The notes below the pieces were generated by a model. That model was given only the letters and a program-made list of their open reading frames with translations, did not search any database and was not told the origin of the DNA. The position numbers were made by a program, and so were the translations under genes. DNA of 64,000 nucleotides from Streptomyces sp. WMMC940 (GTDB taxonomy: Bacteria; Actinomycetota; Actinomycetes; Streptomycetales; Streptomycetaceae). The stretch covers positions 1,887,501 through 1,951,500 of the forward strand of contig NZ_JAPZBC010000001.1 of assembly GCF_027460265.1 (NCBI RefSeq), in the 5' to 3' direction. This document shows, piece by piece, positions 57,724-64,000 of this stretch (the first letter of the stretch is position 1; every line of letters starts with the position of its first letter).

Positions 57724-58248
57724 CTACGCCTCCTCTTCTTTCTGAATGCCGTTCTTGTCCTTGCGGTTGAACTCGAGCTCGACACGCGCCTTCGCGATCT
57801 CGTCGAAGGCGAGTCTGCGTGCGGTGGGCTTGCGCCCCTTCACCCCCGGCACCTCCAGGTCGAGACCCTCGTCGTCGACGTCGAGGATCCGCGCGACCAG
57901 CTCCTCGCCCGGCTTCCCGTCCGGGGTGGTCAGCTGGAACCGGGCGAGCCGGCCCTTGGCGCGCACGTAGTGGCGGTGTTCGCTGAGAGGGCGCTCCGCC
58001 CCGGGGGAGGTCACTTCGAGCTGGTACTCGCCCTCGCCCATGGCGTCGCTCTCGTCGAGCCTGTCGGAGATGACACGGCTGAGCTCGGCACAGGCGTCGA
58101 GATCGACGCCTTCCTCCGAATCCACGACGACGCGGAGCACACGGCGGCGGCCGGCCCGGGACAGTTCGATCTCTTCCAGATCCAGGTCCGCGGCGCTGAC
58201 GAGCGGTTCGAGCAGTCCGCGCAGCCTCTCGCTCTGGGTGGTGCTCAT
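57724..58248 (-). CDS. rimP: Ribosome maturation factor RimP
   Basis: 174 residues. RimP N-terminal domain ([40 protein letters not shown]) and an SH3-like C-terminal domain. It acts in 30S assembly. ATG at 58248 has GGAG eight bases upstream; the longer open frame is unlikely. First gene of the rimP-nusA-ylxR-infB block. Confidence 0.95.
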   Translation of the reverse strand: MSTTQSERLRGLLEPLVSAADLDLEEIELSRAGRRRVLRVVVDSEEGVDLDACAELSRVISDRLDESDAMGEGEYQLEVTSPGAERPLSEHRHYVRAKGRLARFQLTTPDGKPGEELVARILDVDDEGLDLEVPGVKGRKPTARRLAFDEIAKARVELEFNRKDKNGIQKEEEA

Positions 58249-58436
58249 CCGGGTGACTCCTCGGCCGCGTGTGCTGTTGTGGGTTTCGTCGTGTGTCAGC
58301 ACAAAGGGTATCCGGTCGCGGGGGGTGTTGCCGTCCACCCACCGAAGACCCGCAGGTACGCTCGCCTGCGGTGATCACATCAAGGCGTCGTCCACCCGAT
58401 CGGGTGAATGCGTGCCAGGGCCCGAGGAGAGACCAG

Positions 58437-59024
58437 GTGGAGCGCACGGGAACGACGCGCAGACGTGCCCTCTTGGCCACCGGGGCGGCCGCCGCCGCGG
58501 TGCTGACCGGGTGTACGACGGACGAACCCGGCGCGCGGAGCGCCACGCCCCGGAGCGAGTCGGCGGAGACCGCGCTGCGCCGACGCAGCGCCGAACTGAG
58601 CGGCGCCCTGCTGCCGCGGTACGACGCGGTGCTGACGGCGCATCCGGCGCTGGCGGCCCGGCTGGCACCGCTGCGGGCCGAGGTCGTACGGCATGTCGAG
58701 GCGCTCGCGCCCACCGGGTCACGGCCGCTGCCCGGGACCTCGCCGGACCCTTCGGTGTCCCGCCCCGCGTCGCCTTCCTCCCCCGCACCGTCCGCGTCCG
58801 GTCCCGCACGGCCCGGCCCGTCCTCCACGGCGAGCCCCCCGGCGCCCCCGGCGCCCGCCGACGCCGGGGCGGCCGTGCGCGAGCTCGCCGCGGCCGAGCG
58901 GACCACCGCCGACGGGCACACCGCCGCGCTGAGCGGCGCCCCGCCGGAGTACGCACGACTGCTGGCCTCGGTCGCCGCGGCCGGTGCGGTCCATGCCTAT
59001 CTGCTGACGGAAGGGTCCCGTTGA
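58437..59024 (+). CDS. Lipoprotein with twin-arginine-like signal, unknown function
   Basis: 195 residues. The N-terminus [24 protein letters not shown] is a lipoprotein signal with a Tat-like start and lipobox LTGC. The rest is Ala-rich helix split by a Pro/Ser linker near 100-130. GTG start with GAGGAG upstream. It is coupled to the next ferritin-like gene by TGATG, so the two may form an envelope-linked pair. Confidence 0.85.
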   Translation: MERTGTTRRRALLATGAAAAAVLTGCTTDEPGARSATPRSESAETALRRRSAELSGALLPRYDAVLTAHPALAARLAPLRAEVVRHVEALAPTGSRPLPGTSPDPSVSRPASPSSPAPSASGPARPGPSSTASPPAPPAPADAGAAVRELAAAERTTADGHTAALSGAPPEYARLLASVAAAGAVHAYLLTEGSR

Positions 59025-59452
59025 TGAGCGACGCGCTGGCCGCGGCGCAGGCCGCCCTCGCGGCCGAACACGCAGCCGTCTACGGCTACGGCGTGGTCGG
59101 CGGCCGGGTCGGCGAGGCGCGCCGGGCCGAGGCCGTGGCGGCGTACGACGCGCACCGGGCCCGCCGGGACGCCCTGGAGCGCACGGTCCGTGATCTCGGC
59201 GGGAAGCCCCTCGCCGCTCAGGCCGCCTACGCACTGCCCTTCGCGGTACCCGACACGGCGGCCGCGGTGCGGCTTGCCGCTGTCCTGGAGGACCGGGTCG
59301 CCGGCGTCTACTCCGACCTGGTGCGGGCCGCCCGGGGCCCACTGCGCCACGACGCCGCGGCCGCGCTGCGCGAGGCGGCGGTGCGGTCGGCGCGGTGGCG
59401 CGGTGGCGGCGTAGCCTTTCCCGGGCTTGCCGAACGAGCCGCGGCGCAGTGA
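59024..59452 (+). CDS. Ferritin-like domain protein (DUF4439 type)
   Basis: 142 residues, a four-helix ferritin-like pattern (ALAAAQAALAAEHAAVYGYGVVGGRV, then DAHRARRDALERTV). The helix pattern matches the DUF4439 group. The metal-binding residues cannot be confirmed by eye. It overlaps the lipoprotein stop by one base. Confidence 0.8.
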   Translation: MSDALAAAQAALAAEHAAVYGYGVVGGRVGEARRAEAVAAYDAHRARRDALERTVRDLGGKPLAAQAAYALPFAVPDTAAAVRLAAVLEDRVAGVYSDLVRAARGPLRHDAAAALREAAVRSARWRGGGVAFPGLAERAAAQ

Positions 59453-59469
59453 AAGGGAACAACGCACGC

Positions 59470-60342
59470 ATGGGTTTCGAACCGCCCCGGCGTCTGGTGC
59501 GGGCGCTCGGCGACACCGAATGGACCGGGCAGCTGCCGAAGCTCGTCGAGGAGACCGCCGCCCGCGACGGTCTGGAGATCGAGCGGGTGATGGTGCCCGG
59601 CGGCCGGAGCAGTCTGGTCGTCCTCGTGCGCCGGCGGGACGGCACGCCCGCTGCCCTCAAGCTCGTGCCGTCGCTCGCGGCGCCGGAGCTGGAGCGGGCG
59701 GCGCTCGCGCACTGGAACGGATTCGGCGCGGTGCGGCTGCTGGGCGGTTCCGGGGGCGCGCTGCTGCTGGAGCGGCTGCATCCCGAGGTGTCCGTGCGCT
59801 CGCTCCCGGAGGCCAAGGCGCTGCTCGAGGCCGCGGGCACGGTGCGCCGGCTGTGGGTGGAGCCGCCGTCCGGCCACGGCTTCGAGACGGTGGCCGAGCG
59901 CACGGCCCGTCAGGTGTCCGCGCTGTCGGAACGCGCCGCCACCGCACCGCAGGCGCTGGTGGACGAGGCGCTGGCCGCGCGTGAGGAACTGCTCGCGCAC
60001 CCCCCCGAGTCGCTGCTGCTGCACGGGAACTTCCGCCAGAGCAAGGTGCTCGCGGGCGACCGCACGCCCTGGCTGGCGGTCGGGCCGGAGCCGTTGGTCG
60101 GCGAGCGGGCGTACGACCTGGCGCGACTGGCCAGGGACCGGGTGGAGGACCTGATCGCCGCGGCCGCCGGCGCTTCCGCCGCCCGCCGCCGGGTGAACCG
60201 GCTCGCGGACTCGCTGGACGTCGACCGGGACCGCCTGCGCGGCTGGACGCTGTTCCGCGCGGTGGAGTCGGGCACGCGGGCGATCGCCGAGGGGCGGCAC
60301 GCCGAGGGCGAGCTGTCGCTGGAGTTCGCCGGCTGGCTGTGA
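59470..60342 (+). CDS. APH(6)-like protein with degenerate kinase motifs
   Basis: 290 residues, resembling the aminoglycoside/streptomycin phosphotransferase family: AALKLVP keeps the ATP-site lysine (Lys64). The catalytic loop HGDxxxxN reads HGNFRQSK (Asp187 to Asn, Asn192 to Lys), and the usual Asp of the WLAIDP motif is Gly (WLAVGP, Gly205). It is probably not an active kinase. It follows the ferritin-like gene by 17 bases. ATG at 59470 with an AAGGGA site upstream. Confidence 0.8.
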   Translation: MGFEPPRRLVRALGDTEWTGQLPKLVEETAARDGLEIERVMVPGGRSSLVVLVRRRDGTPAALKLVPSLAAPELERAALAHWNGFGAVRLLGGSGGALLLERLHPEVSVRSLPEAKALLEAAGTVRRLWVEPPSGHGFETVAERTARQVSALSERAATAPQALVDEALAAREELLAHPPESLLLHGNFRQSKVLAGDRTPWLAVGPEPLVGERAYDLARLARDRVEDLIAAAAGASAARRRVNRLADSLDVDRDRLRGWTLFRAVESGTRAIAEGRHAEGELSLEFAGWL

Positions 60343-60485
60343 ACGACCGGCGCGCGACTGGCGGGACCGGCGACCGCCGCCGCCCACGCCGGGGACGCGG
60401 GGCACACCGACGGACGGGACCAGTGGCCGTGCCGGTGCGAACCGGCCCGGCCCTCGGCCTCGTCGTCGGCGCGAGCGCCGTCGCG

Positions 60486-62180
60486 TCAGTCGGTGAGGCG
60501 CGCGACGGCCTCCTCGACCGTCAGCTCCTCTCGCTCGCCCGTGCGGCGGTCCTTCAGCTCCAGGACGCCCTCGCCGGAGCGGCGGCCCGCCACCAGGATC
60601 TTCGGAACGCCGATCAGCTCCGCGTCGGTGAACTTCACGCCCGGTGAGACACCGGCCCGGTCGTCCACGAGCACCCGCAGGCCCGCCGCGCCGAGCTTCC
60701 CGGCCACGTCGAGTGCGAGCTCGGTCTGCAGCGCCTTGCCGGCGGCGACGACGTGGACGTCCGCCGGGGCGATCTCGCCGGGCCAGCACAGGCCCTGCTC
60801 GTCGGCGTGCTGCTCGGCGAGGGCGGCCACGGCGCGGGAGACGCCGATGCCGTAGGACCCCATGGTCACGCGGACCGGCTTGCCGTTCTGGCCCAGGACG
60901 TCGAGCTGGAAGGCGTCCGTGTACTTGCGGCCCAGCTGGAAGATGTGGCCGATCTCGATGGCGCGGTCGAGCTTCAGTCCGGTGCCGCAGGAGGGGCACG
61001 GGTCGCCGTCCTCGACGACGACCACGTCCAGGTAGTCGTCGACCTCGAAGTCCCGGCCCGCGACGACGTTCCGCGCGTGCTTGTCCTGCTTGTTGGCGCC
61101 GGTGATCCAGGCGGTGCCCGGGGCGACGCGCGGGTCGGCGATGCAGCGGACCTTCTCCAGGCCCTGCGGACCGACGTATCCGCGCACCAGGTCGGGCCGG
61201 CCGACGAAGTCCTCGGCGGTGACCAGCTCGACGGTCGCCGGGGCCAGGTGGTCCGTGAGCTTGCCGAGGTCGACCTCGCGGTCACCGGGCACGCCGACGG
61301 CGACGATCTCGCCGTCGACCTTCACGAGGAGGTTCTTGAGCGTGGCGGAGGCGGGCACGCCGAGGTGTTCGGCGAGCGTCTCGATGGTCGGGGTGTCCGG
61401 GGTGTCCAGCTCCTCGACGGGGCCGTGCTCGCCGGTGACCGGCTTCAGGCCGAAGGTGACGGCCTCGGTGTTCGCCGCGTAGTCGCAGGAGGGGCAGTGG
61501 ACGAAGGTGTCCTCACCGGCGGCGGCCGGGGCGAGGAACTCCTCGGAAGCGGAGCCGCCCATCGCGCCGGAGACCGCGGAGACGATGCGGTGCTCCAGAC
61601 CGAGGCGCTGGAAGATCTTGATGTAGGCCTCGCGGTGCAGCCGGTACGACTCCGCCAGGCCCTCGTCGGTGGTGTCGAAGGAGTACGAGTCCTTCATCTG
61701 GAACTCGCGGCCGCGCAGGATGCCGGAGCGCGGACGGGCCTCGTCGCGGTACTTCGTCTGGATCTGGTACAGGATGACCGGGAGGTCCTTGTACGAGGTG
61801 CACTGGTCCTTCACCAGCAGGGTGAAGATCTCCTCGTGGGTGGGCCCGAGCAGGTAGTCCGCGCCCTTGCGGTCCTGGAGGCGGAACAGCTCGGCGCCGT
61901 ACTCCTCCCAGCGCCCGGTCGCCTCGTACGGCTCCTTGGGCAGCAGCGCGGGCAGCAGCACCTCCTGGGCGCCGATGGCGTCCATCTCCTCGCGGACGAC
62001 CCGGGCGACGTTCTCCAGGACGCGCATGCCGAGGGGCAGCCAGCTCCAGATACCCGCCGCGTTCCGGCGGACGTAGCCGGCGCGGACCAGCAGCTTGTGG
62101 CTGAGCGTCTCGGCGTCCGCAGGATCGTCGCGCAGTGTCTTGACCATCAGACGGGACATGCGCTGGACCTGGGCTGCCAT
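60486..62180 (-). CDS. proS: Prolyl-tRNA synthetase (bacterial type)
   Basis: 564 residues. Class II motifs are present (motif 2 [21 protein letters not shown] shortened in the family; motif 3 [14 protein letters not shown]). The YbaK-type editing insertion (about 225-390) and the C-terminal anticodon domain follow. It charges tRNA-Pro. ATG at 62180 with AGGAG eight bases upstream. Confidence 0.96.
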   Translation of the reverse strand: MAAQVQRMSRLMVKTLRDDPADAETLSHKLLVRAGYVRRNAAGIWSWLPLGMRVLENVARVVREEMDAIGAQEVLLPALLPKEPYEATGRWEEYGAELFRLQDRKGADYLLGPTHEEIFTLLVKDQCTSYKDLPVILYQIQTKYRDEARPRSGILRGREFQMKDSYSFDTTDEGLAESYRLHREAYIKIFQRLGLEHRIVSAVSGAMGGSASEEFLAPAAAGEDTFVHCPSCDYAANTEAVTFGLKPVTGEHGPVEELDTPDTPTIETLAEHLGVPASATLKNLLVKVDGEIVAVGVPGDREVDLGKLTDHLAPATVELVTAEDFVGRPDLVRGYVGPQGLEKVRCIADPRVAPGTAWITGANKQDKHARNVVAGRDFEVDDYLDVVVVEDGDPCPSCGTGLKLDRAIEIGHIFQLGRKYTDAFQLDVLGQNGKPVRVTMGSYGIGVSRAVAALAEQHADEQGLCWPGEIAPADVHVVAAGKALQTELALDVAGKLGAAGLRVLVDDRAGVSPGVKFTDAELIGVPKILVAGRRSGEGVLELKDRRTGEREELTVEEAVARLTD

Positions 62181-62305
62181 GGATTGTCTCCTGCGTACAA
62201 GTGCGTACAAGAAAGGGTGATGTCCAGGAGGTTAGCCGGGCGGTGCGGGCGGGCGGAAATCAGTTCCGTTCCGTACGCCCGTCGCGCGTGCGTGCGGTGC
62301 GGCCC

Positions 62306-62848
62306 TCAGGCGCCGCGCACCAGTGGCAGCGGGGCCCCCATCACCGCGTACGGCTTCGGGGCGCTGGGGAAGAGGACCTGGCGCGCCAGGTCCTGGTAGC
62401 CGAGGGCGCGGTACAGGCCGCGTGCCGGGCTCTCCGTGTCGATCGCGGACAGGATGGAGCGGGGCTGGGCGGCGTCGTCGGTGATGGTGGTGATCAGCCG
62501 GCGGCCGATGCCCCGCCCCTGGTAGGCGGGGTGGACATGGAGCTCGGTGATCACGAACGAGTCGTCCAGCCAGTCGTCGGAGCCGTTGCTGCGCAGATAC
62601 GGCTCCACGACCGTGGACCACCAGTGGGTGCGGTCGTTCGGCATCCCGTACACGAACCCCACCAGCCGGCCCGTGGGGGTCGTCGCGCCGAGGGCGTGGG
62701 CCCCGGGGCAGAGCAGATGCCGGAGCACGATGTGGCGGCGGATACCGATCTCTTCCGCGGTGAGGCCGAAGGCGAGGGCCTGCACGGAGAGGGCGTCGTC
62801 CACGCGTGCGGCGAGGTTGACCGGCGCGACCTCGACATCGTGTTCCAT
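62306..62848 (-). CDS. GNAT family N-acetyltransferase
   Basis: 180 residues. The acetyl-CoA loop is QGRGIGRRL in the segment HVHPAYQGRGIGRRLI. The C-terminal ARGLYRALGYQ motif is usual for the fold. The substrate is unknown. It lies between proS and another GNAT gene, upstream of proS on the same strand. Confidence 0.85.
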   Translation of the reverse strand: MEHDVEVAPVNLAARVDDALSVQALAFGLTAEEIGIRRHIVLRHLLCPGAHALGATTPTGRLVGFVYGMPNDRTHWWSTVVEPYLRSNGSDDWLDDSFVITELHVHPAYQGRGIGRRLITTITDDAAQPRSILSAIDTESPARGLYRALGYQDLARQVLFPSAPKPYAVMGAPLPLVRGA

Positions 62849-62876
62849 GCGGGAACCCTACTTCTCCGCCGGCCGC

Positions 62877-63722
62877 TCAGAACAGCACGCTCATGAACGC
62901 ACCGACCTCGCGGAATCCCACCCGTCGGTACGCCGCGCGCGCAGCGGTGTTGTAGTCGTTCACGTACAGGCTGACGACCGGTGCGACGTCGGCGAGGGCG
63001 TAGCGGATCACGGCCGCCATCCCGGTCTCTGACAGGCCGCGTCCGCGGTACTCGGGGGCGACCCAGACGCCCTGGATCTGGCACGCCAGCGGGGTGGCGG
63101 CGCCGATCTCGGCCTTGAAGACGACTTTGCCGTCGTCGATCCGGGCGAAGGAGCGGCCCGTGCCGACGAGTTCGGCGATCCGGGCCTGGTAGAGCAGTCC
63201 GCCGTCGCCGGCCATCGGGGAGACGCCGACCTCCTCGGTGAACATGGCCACACAGGCGGGCATGATCACCTCCATCTCGTCCTTGCGGATGCGCCGCACG
63301 TGCGGGTCGGGCTCGATGTCCGGGGGCAGGGACTCGGTGACCATGAGCGGCTGGTGGGCGCGGACTTCGCGGGCCGGGCCCCAGCCGGGCTCCAGGAGCT
63401 TCCACAGCGTGGAGGTGGTCGCGGCCGGTCCCACGATGGACGAGCAGCGGCGGCCGGTCCTGCGGGCGCGGTCGGCGAAGGCGCGGACGGCCTCGGGGGT
63501 GGCGCAGATGGGGACGAGATTGGCGCCCGAGTAGCAGAGCGAGCGGAGCCGTCCGTCCGCGTACCAGCCCCACATCTCGCCGCCGAGGCGCCAGGGGTCG
63601 AGTCCGGCGACCTGGACCCTGGCGGTGACGAACGCGTTGGCGACCGGGTCGCTCTCCAGGACCGCGAGTGCGGCCCCCAGATCGTCGGGATCGAGGACCC
63701 GGGTGGTCGTCTGCGTCAACAC
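62877..63722 (-). CDS. GNAT family N-acetyltransferase with N-terminal extension
   Basis: 281 residues. The N-terminal half (VLDPDDLGAALAVLESDPVAN) is of the type seen in DUF4081-GNAT proteins. The C-terminal GNAT domain has WVAPEYRGRGLSETGM and NTAARAAYRRVGF. GTG at 63722 has GGAGG eight bases upstream; an ATG at 63737 is possible. It lies between ispG and the shorter GNAT gene, a frequent order in Streptomyces. Confidence 0.85.
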   Translation of the reverse strand: MLTQTTTRVLDPDDLGAALAVLESDPVANAFVTARVQVAGLDPWRLGGEMWGWYADGRLRSLCYSGANLVPICATPEAVRAFADRARRTGRRCSSIVGPAATTSTLWKLLEPGWGPAREVRAHQPLMVTESLPPDIEPDPHVRRIRKDEMEVIMPACVAMFTEEVGVSPMAGDGGLLYQARIAELVGTGRSFARIDDGKVVFKAEIGAATPLACQIQGVWVAPEYRGRGLSETGMAAVIRYALADVAPVVSLYVNDYNTAARAAYRRVGFREVGAFMSVLF

Positions 63723-63861
63723 GAGAGGGCCCTCCATCACTCCTTGCGGGCAACGACAGGTGCCGCTCGGTCGGCCGGCCCCTGCGCGTATCCGTGGTGG
63801 TGTACGGCCTGCCGGTCTGTGCACTGTACCCGGATACCCGGGAGCGGGCCCCTCACGCGAA

Positions 63862-63893
63862 AGGGCCGGGGCCGCCTGCGCGGAACCGGCCCT
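63862..63893 (-). terminator. Terminator downstream of ispG
   Basis: An 8-bp inverted repeat (63862-63869 with 63886-63893) lies 13 bases past the ispG stop. It separates ispG from the GNAT genes. Confidence 0.65.
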
Positions 63894-63905
63894 CGCGGCG
63901 GTCGG

Positions 63906-64000
63906 TCAGCTGACGGAGACCTCGGGCTCCCCGGAGGCAACGCCGTCCTTCTCCATCTGCTCGGCGATCTTCATCGCCTCCTCGATCAGGGTCTCGACGA
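63906..64000 (-). CDS. ispG: 4-hydroxy-3-methylbut-2-enyl diphosphate synthase, C-terminal end (partial)
   Basis: The minus strand encodes VETLIEEAMKIAEQMEKDGV and a short acidic tail ending at the TGA at 63906-63908. This matches the C-terminus of Streptomyces IspG (GcpE), the 4Fe-4S enzyme of the MEP isoprenoid pathway. The rest lies outside the window. The neighbours (GNAT genes, proS) fit the usual Streptomyces order. Confidence 0.8.
   Translation of the reverse strand, partial: VETLIEEAMKIAEQMEKDGVASGEPEVSVS

Overview
The window is high-GC, gene-dense actinobacterial DNA that reads as a Streptomyces chromosome. The evidence is GTG/TTG starts with GGAGG-type ribosome sites, a BldB-family protein, flavin-dependent ThyX, RNase J, and a type VII secretion (ESX) locus set between two housekeeping blocks. 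All assignments come from reading the sequence and translations by eye; no database search was run.

Layout. (1) 1-612: the 5' end of a 16S rRNA gene on the minus strand with its leader and promoter region. (2) 632-11020, mostly minus strand: rnj, dapA, thyX, two small membrane-protein genes on the plus strand, then the operon rpsO-pnp-M16 peptidase-dapB-small TPR protein. (3) 11187-39723: the ESX/type VII locus. eccD (minus) and eccC (plus) diverge. After eccC comes a plus-strand run of small and helical proteins, a 695-residue protein and a lipoprotein. On the minus strand follow two WXG100 proteins, two tandem copies of a 'partner - PPE-like - mycosin' module, a third mycosin and eccB. eccE, an eccE-coupled gene, a bldB-type gene and an EspI-like proline-rich MinD/ParA ATPase lie on the plus strand. 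(4) 39875-45938: a five-gene oligopeptide ABC transporter operon whose binding protein has a C-terminal membrane anchor. (5) 46061-58248, minus strand: rimP-nusA-ylxR-infB-DUF503-rbfA-truB, then a large trypsin-like/NACHT-like protein and ribF. (6) 58437-64000: a lipoprotein, a ferritin-like protein and a degenerate APH-type kinase (plus); proS, two GNAT acetyltransferases and the end of ispG (minus).

How it works together. EccB, EccC, EccD and EccE form the inner-membrane ESX machine and EccC is the motor. The WXG100 pair and the PPE-like proteins are the likely substrates: the PPE-like proteins end in a YxxxD motif, the general type VII export signal. The mycosins are membrane-anchored subtilases. 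The EspI-like ATPase and BldB-type protein are probably regulatory or accessory.

The most interesting result is structural. The two PPE-like modules are a tandem duplication of about 4 kb (roughly 22345-26428 and 26429-30430), and the junction is still readable. At 26368-26568 the 3' end of a third-mycosin-like gene is joined to the 5' part of an esxB-like gene, exactly what a tandem duplication with breakpoints inside mycP3 and esxB would leave. Other points of note are a large protease/NACHT-like protein with altered catalytic residues and an APH-like protein lacking its catalytic residues.
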